From assembly GCF_003013815.1 (NCBI RefSeq), contig NZ_PRLH01000185.1, forward strand, positions 1 to 64,000: DNA of 64,000 bases, in the 5' to 3' direction. The notes beneath the pieces were generated by a model. That model was not told the DNA's origin, did no database searches, and was given only the letters and a program-made list of their open reading frames with translations. This stretch comes from Cyanothece sp. BG0011 (GTDB lineage: Bacteria > Cyanobacteriota > Cyanobacteriia > Cyanobacteriales > Microcystaceae). This document shows, in pieces, positions 27,898 through 36,245 of the stretch (the stretch's first letter is position 1; each line of letters starts with the position of its first letter). Both the position numbers and the translations under genes were made by a program.

Positions 27898-27971
27898 GGA
27901 CGTATAGCTCAGTTGGTTAGAGTACATCGTTGACATCGATGGGGTCACTGGTTCGAGTCCAGTTACGTCCA
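27898..27971 (+). tRNA. tRNA-Val (GAC)
   Basis: The 74-nt cloverleaf has an acceptor stem GGACGTA/TACGTCC, a D-arm GCTC...GAG(T), an anticodon stem CATCG/CGATG with loop TTGACAT (anticodon GAC at 27932-27934), a T-arm ACTGG/CCAGT with TTCGAGT, and discriminator A. CCA is not encoded. This valine tRNA gene is the landmark next to the Tn7-like element: the target duplication begins 27 bases after its last base. An antisense open frame covering it is a well-known kind of artefact. Confidence 0.95.
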
Positions 27972-27997
27972 TATTTTTTTGAAGTGTGTATAATATT

Positions 27998-28002
27998 AAC
28001 TA
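27998..28002. repeat. Left target-site duplication AACTA of the Tn7-like element
   Basis: AACTA directly precedes the left TGTGAC end. The same five bases follow the right end at 37913-37917. Tn7 and its relatives create 5-bp duplications, so this marks a simple, complete insertion. Confidence 0.93.
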
Positions 28003-28079
28003 TGTGACTTTACCCATAACTTTGCCGTTTTGGTAAGGTTATCGTTCAAAACACAAGTGGCAAGATTATGGTTCAAAAC
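28003..28079. promoter_or_regulatory. Left end: terminal inverted repeat and presumed TnsB-binding repeats
   Basis: The terminal site is 28003-28026 (read on the minus strand as GGCAAAGTTATGGGTAAAGTCACA with the motif GGCAAAGTTAT). Two more copies at 28032-28052 (GGTAAGGTTATCGTTCAAAAC) and 28059-28079 (GGCAAGATTATGGTTCAAAAC) run on the plus strand. The second overlaps the stop codon of the TnsD C-terminal frame. The two internal copies face the other way from the terminal one. Confidence 0.75.
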
Positions 28080-28398
28080 CTAAGTCCCGTTTAGTTTGCT
28101 TGAACACTTCACGAACTTGAGGGTAACGAAGAAAGCTAGGGTGAGTCAAAAACTCAGCCACACGAGATTCAGAAGGATACTTACCGTCAGCATACAATGA
28201 ATAAGTGACGGTGCGAACTTCTTGACAACATTTATTAATGGTTTCATGCTGAATCGTTTTTAATCTTTGGCGGTATTTCGCAGAAATCCCTTGACATAAA
28301 TCTGGGAAATGTCGAGATAAAGTCCGACGATGATAGCCTAATGTCTCTGAAACCTGCTTAAGAGAAGGACTTTCTACATCAGGTAAATTCAAAACTTC
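28066..28398 (-). pseudogene. C-terminal part of TniQ/TnsD, separated by an in-frame TGA
   Basis: About 110 codons continuing the tniQ frame after TGA (28401-28399): the first codons are GAA GTT TTG, then NLPDVESPSLKQVSETLGYHRRTLSRHFPDLCQGISAKYRQRLK. This is the helix-turn-helix tail common in TnsD-like proteins of cyanobacteria, which binds the target attachment site. It is open in the same frame as the upstream gene and stops at 28066. A TTG at 28392 could start a separate 108-residue protein. A single C-to-T change of a CGA codon would explain the stop. It is more likely the broken end of one 490-residue TnsD than a separate gene, but a split protein cannot be excluded. Confidence 0.75.
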
Positions 28399-29448
28399 TC
28401 ATAGTTGCTGTTGTAAAAGCTTTAAGTTTAGCTGACGAGGAGATTGACGGATAAGAGACTGTTGTTTTGGGAGTTGACGGGCTGAAACCGTCTCTAAATG
28501 GCTTTGGCTTATTTTTTCTGTCAACAAGGTAAGCAACGGTAAATCCAGACACTCACTAATTTTTAACAGAGAAGCAAGTGGGGGTAAAGATTTCCGATGA
28601 TACCATCCCCAAACTGTATTTTTGGGAAGATTTAACTGTTTAGCAAAAGCACTAATATTACCTTGAGTAACCCCGTTGATAATCGCTGAAACATTATTCC
28701 ATAAGTTATCTTGGGTAGGATTATGGGGTAAAATAGGCATAATCTCAATTAATGAGGCTAGAGACTCAGATAAAGCGATATTGCCCCCTAACTCATCTTG
28801 ATTCAGATGAGTTGATATGGTTTTGGTAGGAGAAAATAACAATTGATGACAATGAGAACAACAACCATTAGAAGATTTCCAAGTCAACCAAGGCTGTTTA
28901 TTCCCACAATGAGGGCAATTTTCCCATAATCTGAGACCATGATGTGGACAAACTTTCACTGCTTCGAGTGACCATAACAAAGGTTCATAAAGAACATGAT
29001 GGGATTGCCATTGTTGCTGATAACATAGAGGACACCAAACCTTATGATTTCCTAATAAGCCTTTGTGAGAAAGAATATTAGACCAAACGGACAAAGTTAA
29101 AAACGACAAATCTTTCCGTAAAGTTAAATATTCTAATGCTTGAACAAAATCTTTTGCTAAATCTCCATGACCCTGTAAAGCTCTAGCTTTTTGAAATAAT
29201 GCGCCTAAACTGCGACTTGACGAATTTTTTAAAAATGTAGTGCGAAGACAAGGAGAAATTAGGCGAGAAATAAACACGGATAAGGATAAACAATGTAGTT
29301 CAGATAAGCGAATCAAATAACTGCTCAAACTTTCGCAATAAGGTGTACCAATTCCTATCGGTTTTAAAGAAAATAAACGACTCTGAAGAGGAATTTCAGG
29401 TTTCTTGAGATCCCACCGTTCATAAACTGTTAAATCATCAACTGACAT
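28399..29448 (-). CDS. tniQ: TniQ/TnsD target-selection protein (N-terminal part, truncated by TGA)
   Basis: Target selector of Tn7-type transposition. From ATG 29448 (MSVDDLTVYERWDL) the product has about 349 residues; it overlaps the tnsC stop by 11 bases, fitting translational coupling, while the longer open frame to 29553 overlaps tnsC by 116. The TniQ domain (SLKPIGIGTPYCESLSSYLIRLSELHCLSLS) is followed by zinc-binding motifs CPLC, CPHHGLRL, CPHC and CCSHC at mid-protein, then a helix-turn-helix (AKQLNLPKNTVWGWYHRKSLPP). The frame ends in TGA after LKLLQQQL, and the remaining TnsD-like domain follows without a shift at 28066-28398. Whether the truncated protein still selects tRNA-Val is unknown. 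Confidence 0.85.
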   Translation of the reverse strand: MSVDDLTVYERWDLKKPEIPLQSRLFSLKPIGIGTPYCESLSSYLIRLSELHCLSLSVFISRLISPCLRTTFLKNSSSRSLGALFQKARALQGHGDLAKDFVQALEYLTLRKDLSFLTLSVWSNILSHKGLLGNHKVWCPLCYQQQWQSHHVLYEPLLWSLEAVKVCPHHGLRLWENCPHCGNKQPWLTWKSSNGCCSHCHQLLFSPTKTISTHLNQDELGGNIALSESLASLIEIMPILPHNPTQDNLWNNVSAIINGVTQGNISAFAKQLNLPKNTVWGWYHRKSLPPLASLLKISECLDLPLLTLLTEKISQSHLETVSARQLPKQQSLIRQSPRQLNLKLLQQQL

Positions 29449-30580
29449 CAGGTTCTTGGACTCCAATTTTGTCTCGTTTTGGGTTTCTTTTTCCGACTTT
29501 TGTTTTTCTTTTAGAAGACTGACCTTTTTTTTGCTGTTCAGTAACGTCTTCACCTAAACCTAATAAGGTTCGTAAATTTTGGGCATCGGCTTCTGTTTCC
29601 GATAATTGCCTTTCCCCTTCAAGAATTTCTGCAAACATTCGTTGACATTGAGCCACTGATAAAGCTCTACGTTGAAGTTGTTTGAGAGTTATAGTATTTG
29701 AATTTTCATCTAACGCATCTTTGAGGGTACGAGTTAACCAGTTTTTCAATGTACCGATACACCCTAAAGATCGTTCGTAAAAATATTCCCAATGACTCAC
29801 TAAATCAGGTTCTTGAGCTAAGGGCATTTGACGTTGAAATGTTAATAAAACACTTTTAAATGCTTGAATATCATCAGGATTATCGACTTGATAGCGAGGA
29901 AAATGAATATCAACACTACGTCTTGATAATTGACCACTTAAATTCCGAAAAGTCAATAATTCATAGGTTCCTAATAAGCAGTGAAGAATAGTGGTCATAT
30001 TAGCCAAAGATTTAAGACAATCTAATTGGTCTTGTAATTTATGCCCACTCGACATTTTTCCCATGTGTTGAGCTTCATCAATAAAAAATACATCGGGTTT
30101 ACGATGACTCAAGCTATTTTCTAAAGCTCGTCTCAAGGCAGGTGCAACAACTTTCGGTTCAATGACAACATGACCAAAAATATCCCGATAAACTCCTCGC
30201 ACTCCATAATCAATCTTGTGTTCAATCAAAGGTTCTTCAAGGGCAATCAAAGCACGGGTATAATAGTCTTTCCAGTTGAAATTCCGTGATTCTGGGGCAA
30301 CTGCCTCAATGCCAACAACTGGGATGCGACCCCTATCAATGGTCAACTCAGGTAAGCAAGCTTCAATGATTTTTTGCTCGACTCGCTGTTTGAGAGTGGT
30401 TTTCCCCACTCCACTGGGGCCATAAACAAATATAAAAGATGCACCGGCTGGTTCATTGATTGTTCGCATCAAAGCTTCGTAAACTTGCTTGAGGCGAGGA
30501 TGTGCAACGGTAAACCCTTCAAAATAATCCAACTTTTCAACAACGGATTTTTCGAGAAGTTCTGGGGGAAAATAACTCAT
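29438..30580 (-). CDS. tnsC: TnsC-type AAA+ ATPase
   Basis: Regulator ATPase of Tn7-like transposition that forms rings or filaments on target DNA and links the target selector to the transposase. The 380-residue protein has Walker A GPSGVGKT at residues 54-61, Walker B PDVFFIDEAQHMGK near 155-168, sensor and arginine regions (CLLGTYELLTFRNLSGQLSRRSVDIHFPRY) and a C-terminal basic tail (KGQSSKRKTKVGKRNPKRDK). Start ATG 30580 lies three bases from the tnsAB stop at 30584, and the tail overlaps the start of tniQ. No alternative start is needed. Confidence 0.93.
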   Translation of the reverse strand: MSYFPPELLEKSVVEKLDYFEGFTVAHPRLKQVYEALMRTINEPAGASFIFVYGPSGVGKTTLKQRVEQKIIEACLPELTIDRGRIPVVGIEAVAPESRNFNWKDYYTRALIALEEPLIEHKIDYGVRGVYRDIFGHVVIEPKVVAPALRRALENSLSHRKPDVFFIDEAQHMGKMSSGHKLQDQLDCLKSLANMTTILHCLLGTYELLTFRNLSGQLSRRSVDIHFPRYQVDNPDDIQAFKSVLLTFQRQMPLAQEPDLVSHWEYFYERSLGCIGTLKNWLTRTLKDALDENSNTITLKQLQRRALSVAQCQRMFAEILEGERQLSETEADAQNLRTLLGLGEDVTEQQKKGQSSKRKTKVGKRNPKRDKIGVQEPDVS

Positions 30581-30583
30581 ACT

Positions 30584-33283
30584 TTAGAACTCCTCATAAA
30601 TTTCAAGGTTATCGGGTAATGTGTCTTCTGCAATAGAAGAGGTGGTATCAGTTAGGGTAGAACTAGCGACATCAGTGGCAATAGATGAAAATATAGGATT
30701 TTGATTAGCGTGACCCCCATTAATGACCTGAAAAACGTCCTTAGCTTCCATATCCCGTTGTCTTTGCTGTAAAAGAACTTCTTCTGCTTGAACAGAGGTT
30801 AAAAACTCAGCCAATTTTTTTGCAGATACTTTGGATTTTTTTTGATGATTGGAAAACCGTTTGATTAATTCTTTGGTAGCTAACTTGATTTCTTTCTCAG
30901 AACGTCCTTGAAAATCTGCAAAATACTGAGATGTACACTTCACCCAAAACCCTCGGACATAAGCATAGGCAATACCTGCATCAAAGGGGTCATAACGGAT
31001 GGGAACGTAGGTTTTTTCAATTTCAGGGTCTCGGAAAATATTAGCCCAATAGTAGATATAGTTGATTTTGATGCCCATTGAAGGCTGTACCTTAGCCTTT
31101 CCTGTACTGGTGGTAGGAAGGGTCAAAATTTGAAAATTATCGTCGTAGGGAATGATTTTATGGTTTCTCGTTCCTCCTTGTATCATTCCCAAGGCAAAGG
31201 CTTCTCTAGGGCTTTGTCCTAATGCCGGATGATTTAACGTATCATAAACGTCATAAGCCCAAGCGCATAAGGTTTCATAGAGTCGTCCCAATGTCCAAAC
31301 AGCGTGTTTTTTGGGGTTTACCGACTTGGTAACTTGTCGAACATTTTTCATGATTTGGGTATTGCCCAACAAGTTATCAACAAATTGAGTATTGCTTGTG
31401 CCGAATAACCGTTCACACACTGCACCAAACCTTCCTTTGGCTGCAGGACGATGTTTCTTGGTACATTCAAAAGTGGCCAGCAAGGTTTCAAAGTAAACAC
31501 TGTGAAACTCAGCCCCATTATCAACCACGATAGTTTGAGGTAAACGTCCATTCCGCTGCACACAAAGACGTAAAGCCATTAAACAAGAGCGATAGGAAGG
31601 AGAATCAAAGGTCAGATAAACGGCCAATAATCGTCTAGAATAAGCATCAACTAGAAACGTTGCCCAAGGTCTACCTAAGTTTTGACTGGTTTGAGAGCAA
31701 ACTAATTCAACATCCAATTCTGTATGGTCAATATGAGCAATTTCTAGGGGACGACTACCATGTTTAGGAGTTGTTTTTTGTAATTCCCAATAAAAGGTTT
31801 CTTTGTTGTAAGCAGCCCTACGACCTTGCCTTTTTTTGGTTTGTTCGTAACTAGACCGTTTTTTGACTTCGAGGGTAAAGGTTTTATAACTGGGGACAAT
31901 GAGTCCCTTTTGTTCACAAGCTTTTAATAATGAGCAATAAACCGACCACATCCGTTTCTGTTTCAGGGTTTCATAGTCATTGGTAATAAACTCATTCATT
32001 AAATCAAGGGATGCTTGGGGAAGTTTTCGACTTCGATTTCCTTTTTTTTGACGATGAGACAATAACCCTACATACCCACACCCATATTTTTGTTGGGCAT
32101 TTAGATATTTAGCTTTCCAGTCTCGAATGGTTCTAGCTGAAGTGGTTTCATTTTCTCGTTTTTCTCCCCGTAAATAGGGTTCAATGACTTGATAACGGCG
32201 TAATGCTTCAGATTGGTCTTCTGGACTAGCTTGATAGAATTGCTCCCAAGCTTCAGAATTAATTGAAGGGGTTTGAGGGGCTAAATAGGTTATTGTTCCT
32301 TGTTTGATTAATGCTTCGATTTCTTCAAGTTTGAGAACTATAAATTTTTCATCTTCATCCCGTAAAGTAATTTCGCTGTTGCCAATGTGTATGATATTGA
32401 CTGCTTTACTATCCCACAGTAAAGTTGTTCCAATGGTTAAATTAATGAGAGAAGACGGTAGCAAAGGTGATGAAGGAGACTGCTTCATCAAAATATAGGC
32501 TTTTGCTGTTTTAATATCGGGAAAAAGAGGACATTTATCGAGTTCTGTTAAAGAATATTGTTGAAGATTAATATAAAGTTGTTCAGTAGCAATTAAGGTA
32601 TAAATATCATCAGTTTTGATGGTTTCAGCTTTGGTTAATAGTTCTGTAATGGTGATTCCTGGTTGAGAAGTTACAATTTCAAGGATGATATTGGCTGTAG
32701 ATTCTGGAATAGTTAAATTTTCTGCTCGATAATAGTCTTCAAGAAATACTAAGTTGCCTTGAAGTATCCAATTAATTGAATTATCTGACCATAAATGATA
32801 ATTAAGTCCCAAAGATTGAGCATAATTTTCTCCTGGTGGACTTCGCCATTTTCCGTCAGTAAAAACATAGCGGTTAGGACTTTTTTGAGAGAGTTTTTTC
32901 AACTCACTCTCAGTTTTACATTCTTCCCAACCTGCACTATTACCTCTAATAACAAAATAGTCAGGGGTATGAACCACACCTAATTGACGACCATTTTTCC
33001 CCTGATAATTTAACTTAATGGGTGGGGGTTGGTCGTAATATTCGAGAACATCCTCATCATGTTCTAATTGGTAGATATGAGCTAATTCAACCTTATGAGA
33101 TTCAAATTGAATGGTAAACCCCATTTTTTGACTTGGGTAGCGTCCAGCAACATTTTTTCTTCCACCACCAACACGACGAGAAGGGTCTGATGAACGAATT
33201 TGTTCTATTAATTGTTGAGTTTGTTGGGGTAAGTTTAAATAGTTACACCATGCGATAAATTCAGATTGAGATAACATAAACAT
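30584..33283 (-). CDS. tnsAB: TnsA-TnsB fusion transposase
   Basis: An 899-residue fusion of the TnsA 5'-end nuclease and the TnsB transposase. TnsA part (residues about 1-240): restriction-type active site with VELAHIYQLEHDEDVLEYYDQP, D108 in HTPDYF and E121 and K123 in EECKTE. TnsB part: a DNA-binding region with helix-turn-helix (TSARTIRDWKAKYLNAQQKYG), then the RNase H-like core with D519 (HIDHTELD), D588 (VVDNGAEF) and E624 (AVCERLFG), and a C-terminal beta barrel. Both active sites look intact, so cut-and-paste activity is possible. A TnsA-TnsB fusion also occurs in some CRISPR-associated cyanobacterial Tn7 relatives. It follows the HTH gene after six bases. Confidence 0.95.
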   Translation of the reverse strand: MFMLSQSEFIAWCNYLNLPQQTQQLIEQIRSSDPSRRVGGGRKNVAGRYPSQKMGFTIQFESHKVELAHIYQLEHDEDVLEYYDQPPPIKLNYQGKNGRQLGVVHTPDYFVIRGNSAGWEECKTESELKKLSQKSPNRYVFTDGKWRSPPGENYAQSLGLNYHLWSDNSINWILQGNLVFLEDYYRAENLTIPESTANIILEIVTSQPGITITELLTKAETIKTDDIYTLIATEQLYINLQQYSLTELDKCPLFPDIKTAKAYILMKQSPSSPLLPSSLINLTIGTTLLWDSKAVNIIHIGNSEITLRDEDEKFIVLKLEEIEALIKQGTITYLAPQTPSINSEAWEQFYQASPEDQSEALRRYQVIEPYLRGEKRENETTSARTIRDWKAKYLNAQQKYGCGYVGLLSHRQKKGNRSRKLPQASLDLMNEFITNDYETLKQKRMWSVYCSLLKACEQKGLIVPSYKTFTLEVKKRSSYEQTKKRQGRRAAYNKETFYWELQKTTPKHGSRPLEIAHIDHTELDVELVCSQTSQNLGRPWATFLVDAYSRRLLAVYLTFDSPSYRSCLMALRLCVQRNGRLPQTIVVDNGAEFHSVYFETLLATFECTKKHRPAAKGRFGAVCERLFGTSNTQFVDNLLGNTQIMKNVRQVTKSVNPKKHAVWTLGRLYETLCAWAYDVYDTLNHPALGQSPREAFALGMIQGGTRNHKIIPYDDNFQILTLPTTSTGKAKVQPSMGIKINYIYYWANIFRDPEIEKTYVPIRYDPFDAGIAYAYVRGFWVKCTSQYFADFQGRSEKEIKLATKELIKRFSNHQKKSKVSAKKLAEFLTSVQAEEVLLQQRQRDMEAKDVFQVINGGHANQNPIFSSIATDVASSTLTDTTSSIAEDTLPDNLEIYEEF

Positions 33284-33289
33284 ATTCCT

Positions 33290-33946
33290 CTAATTCATCT
33301 CTTTGACTTCATCTTTAAGAGGAGAAAACAACCAATTTCTACCTTCTTTCTTTTCACTTTTTTGCCATGCAATTCCATCAGGATCTCGCTTTTGTGACCA
33401 TTCAGGGAATTTTTTACCTTTTTTTGAAATAGCATTTGAGACTGACTGAGGCTGAAGTCCTAATCGTTTCGCTAATTCAGATGAGGTTAGACGCATTTGC
33501 TCGACATTTTCTGAAGATAAAGACACACGGTTAGATATCTCCTCAGAATCTTTAGTAGTCTGTTCTGAAGAGTTACTTTCTGGTGATTTAGAGGTAGATG
33601 AATCATCTATTACAATTGATTCAGATATCTCAGGAGAGTCTTGATTATCTGTCTTTAAATCCGAATTAGTAGATTCAACCTCTAATTCTTTAGTTGTTTC
33701 TTCCCCTAGTTGTGCGGAATTGTTAGGCTGTAAAAGTTTGCCATTCTCGTTAGACTTGTTAGATAAGATTTCTTGAACAATTTTGGATGAAGTTTCTTCA
33801 GATGACTCCGTTAAATCAGATAACCCGCGCTGTAAATAGTCAATTAAAGTCTTAAGTTGTCCTCCTTGATAAAACTGAAGTAATTTATCGGCTGCTTTCT
33901 TCGGATTATCCATTCTTACGGACTTAGAACGGTCTTTAATCCCCAA
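33290..33946 (-). CDS. Helix-turn-helix protein upstream of tnsAB, 5' end uncertain
   Basis: From TTG 33946 a 218-residue protein: an N-terminal part LLQFYQGGQLKTLIDYLQRGL, a long Ser/Glu-rich acidic linker and a C-terminal helix-turn-helix (LTSSELAKRLGLQPQSVSNAISKKGKKFPEWSQKRDPDGIAWQ), a form seen in excisionase or replication-type regulators. The frame stays open for 134 more codons up to 34348, through the end of the helicase gene, with protein-like composition (SRQQQTTIRAANRAAEA, LDLKLISIDLAAKLGRDIKD, DEREYIENRDLIGYRIN) but contains no ATG, GTG or TTG. So the real protein is probably about 320 residues and begins with a non-standard start, a -1 shift from helicase, or has lost its start by an indel. 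Six bases separate it from tnsAB; it may act in transposition or regulate it. Confidence 0.7.
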   Translation of the reverse strand: MGIKDRSKSVRMDNPKKAADKLLQFYQGGQLKTLIDYLQRGLSDLTESSEETSSKIVQEILSNKSNENGKLLQPNNSAQLGEETTKELEVESTNSDLKTDNQDSPEISESIVIDDSSTSKSPESNSSEQTTKDSEEISNRVSLSSENVEQMRLTSSELAKRLGLQPQSVSNAISKKGKKFPEWSQKRDPDGIAWQKSEKKEGRNWLFSPLKDEVKEMN

Positions 33947-34269
33947 TAAATCCTTAACATAGCGATTGAGTTCCCGACCATAGGCAGGTTCTTTATACTC
34001 ATCTTCAGGAATTGGGCTAGAATAGATGTACTGATTAATGCGATATCCAATTAAATCTCGGTTTTCAATGTATTCCCGTTCATCTGCCGTTAAGTTATCA
34101 GGATCTTTGATATCTCGTCCTAATTTGGCAGCAAGATCTATGGAAATCAGCTTAAGGTCAAGTAACTCTCTAATAATCGGTATTGCTTCGGCTGCGCGGT
34201 TGGCTGCACGGATTGTTGTTTGTTGTTGTCTACTTAACTTCGACTGGTCACTAGGCGAAGTTGTTTCAG

Positions 34270-36144
34270 TTAAATCTGTTCGTTTTCCTTGACGAGATTC
34301 ATGGACAAGTGTTCTAAACTGCCATTGAAAGGAATACCATTTCTTTGTTTAGCAATGGTATGAACTTCTTTGAGATAGTCTTTTCTTTGTTTTCCTTCTG
34401 CTTCAGGATGTAAAATAAATACTAGATGGTTAACTTTTTTATTAACCTGTTTTCGAGCATAGCCAGCTTTTTTATCAGCCAGCCAAGTAGCATATTCAGA
34501 GGGGAAACCATCAGGAATTGGCTCATTAGTAGTTGAATCAAAAGGAGTTTCTGAATTGACCGCTTCTCGATACTTCTGATGAAAAATCTCAAAAAATGAG
34601 GGGTCACTCATGAATTTTTGAGCTAAATGGGCTGGTGTTTTATGCCAGTCTTGAAAAAAGGGATCATTTTCAATCACCCATTCAGCAACGTTTGCATATT
34701 CGGGGGAAATTTCATCACCATCAACAATTTGCGCTCCCATTTCTCCTGTCGAAGCAATAGGAATAAAATTAGTCGTTGAAGGTGTATCAGGTTCGCCATT
34801 TTCATCATCGTCACCTTCATTGTTATCATCCATTGGTTCTGGTTCGTCAACAACATGAGCAACTTTATTCATAACATCCATTGCTAATTCAATTAAAGTA
34901 GGATGGGCAGGAATTAAGGTTTCTACAGGTTCAGGAGAATCTTGAGTGGGAAAAAGACGTAATAAACGCCCTAAATCTTGCATAAACGATAAAGGAGCGC
35001 AAATATTAGTGGCATGAATCCGATATTTGAGGCGATTGATAGAAACCCCTTCTCCCAACATATTGACCCCAATAATCCAAGAACGTGCTGTCGGCCCTGT
35101 TTCTGCTGCAAAGGTTTCAATAAGTTGGCTTGAATCTTCTTTTGACCTAAAATTTGTACTCGAATTAGGATCATCATCCTCTCTTGAGACGACTACTAGC
35201 GCATCTTCTCCCGTCAGCGTTTTAATGCGGTTTTTCATGTCTCTTGCTGCTGGAATACTTGAGACTCGGACATAAGTAGCGCATTCGGGTATTCCCTTCA
35301 TACGGTCACGTTTCATGCGATTATGCGCCCATAAAATGGCTTCTTTAACCCAGTCACCATCGGGAAAAATGGCAGTATTTAGTGCATCCCTTAATTGCTG
35401 CTCATTGGTTGCATTGGTAAAAGTTCGCCCTTCATAAGTTGCTTCGTTGCGAATGTATTTAAACTCTCCTTCTAAGGTGACAAAAACAAATAAAGGAATA
35501 ATTTTATCTTGCCGAGCATCAGCTAAGGTATAACGAAAATCAGGCTGGCATTCATAGGCATTATCGTCAATTTGGTCGTAGGTTAACCAATTCCCCAAAA
35601 TTCTGTTGTTATCAGAACGAAAAGGAGTACCAGAGGTCATTAAACGATGAGCTACTACATCATCTCGAAACGCTGTCTCACAAGCTTGTCCAAAGGAAAG
35701 TTTATCGCTGGCATGATGAACTTCGTCAAGAATTACAAAGACTTTACCTTTCCAGTTTCTTTGTAGATCGTTAGCCAAATTTTGAGCATTTTCACGTTTC
35801 GTTAACCATTGATAACTAATGACGATACCTTGGTAGTTCTCTCCTGATAGCTGTTTTGTGTTAGGTAATCCTTTTGACCTATTATCAGTTCCAGAATGAT
35901 AAAGATTTAAGCCAAAAAGCCGATGTGCATCTTGAGCATACTGTTTTCTTAGATGTTCTGATGGTGTGACAACAACAAGGAAGTCCCAATCGAGGGTACT
36001 TCTTAGTGAAACAAAGGTGTACAATGCCCCACCTGTTTTTCCTGCTGCGGTACAACCTTCAAGTAGTGTATTTTTTTGTGGATTAGCTTGATATTCCCTT
36101 ACAAACCGTGCTTGCCAGTCTCTGGGATTGAACTGATTACTCAT
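34270..36144 (-). CDS. SF2 DEAD/DEAH helicase of type III restriction-like family
   Basis: A 624-residue superfamily 2 helicase. Motif I is GCTAAGKT (residues 30-37), motif II DEVHH (140-144), motif III TSGTPFR (170-176); the second RecA domain has motif V-like GVNMLGEGVSIN and motif VI QDLGRLLRLF. An acidic insert EPMDDNNEGDDDENGE lies between residues about 430 and 450. This family includes type III restriction and Brr2-like helicases; no nuclease domain is visible, so restriction is not supported. It heads the operon that runs through the HTH gene into tnsAB-tnsC-tniQ. Divergent from the RHH gene across 100 bases with tandem operator-like repeats. Role unknown: DNA unwinding at the transposon ends or target, or defence cargo. 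Confidence 0.85.
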   Translation of the reverse strand: MSNQFNPRDWQARFVREYQANPQKNTLLEGCTAAGKTGGALYTFVSLRSTLDWDFLVVVTPSEHLRKQYAQDAHRLFGLNLYHSGTDNRSKGLPNTKQLSGENYQGIVISYQWLTKRENAQNLANDLQRNWKGKVFVILDEVHHASDKLSFGQACETAFRDDVVAHRLMTSGTPFRSDNNRILGNWLTYDQIDDNAYECQPDFRYTLADARQDKIIPLFVFVTLEGEFKYIRNEATYEGRTFTNATNEQQLRDALNTAIFPDGDWVKEAILWAHNRMKRDRMKGIPECATYVRVSSIPAARDMKNRIKTLTGEDALVVVSREDDDPNSSTNFRSKEDSSQLIETFAAETGPTARSWIIGVNMLGEGVSINRLKYRIHATNICAPLSFMQDLGRLLRLFPTQDSPEPVETLIPAHPTLIELAMDVMNKVAHVVDEPEPMDDNNEGDDDENGEPDTPSTTNFIPIASTGEMGAQIVDGDEISPEYANVAEWVIENDPFFQDWHKTPAHLAQKFMSDPSFFEIFHQKYREAVNSETPFDSTTNEPIPDGFPSEYATWLADKKAGYARKQVNKKVNHLVFILHPEAEGKQRKDYLKEVHTIAKQRNGIPFNGSLEHLSMNLVKENEQI

Positions 36145-36200
36145 AAATTAAACCTCCGATGTTAAAATTTGGGTAGTGTGTAGATCATTGGAAACTCAGA

Positions 36201-36228
36201 TGTATCTCTCGTATCTCAAGTGTAGCTC
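36201..36228. promoter_or_regulatory. Tandem operator-like repeats
   Basis: TGTATCTC (36201-36208), GTATCTC (36211-36217) and TGTAGCTC (36221-36228) recur at a spacing of about ten bases in the divergent region between the helicase operon and the RHH gene. Ribbon-helix-helix proteins commonly bind tandem repeats with helical spacing. So the RHH protein probably represses its own gene and the transposition operon; this is inferred. Confidence 0.5.
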
Positions 36229-36245
36229 ATTTGAATATCATTAGC

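Noticed and set aside
27742-27972. Minus-strand protein over the tRNA and the C-rich repeat
   Set aside because: Its sequence (GLEPVTPSMSTMYSNQL) is the known artefact from translating the complement of a valine tRNA gene.
34422-34862. Short open frames inside the helicase gene
   Set aside because: They lie in the other frames of a well-supported helicase and consist of Leu/Met-rich shadows.
34270-36144. Type III restriction enzyme
   Set aside because: Helicase motifs fit, but there is no nuclease domain and no adjacent methyltransferase.
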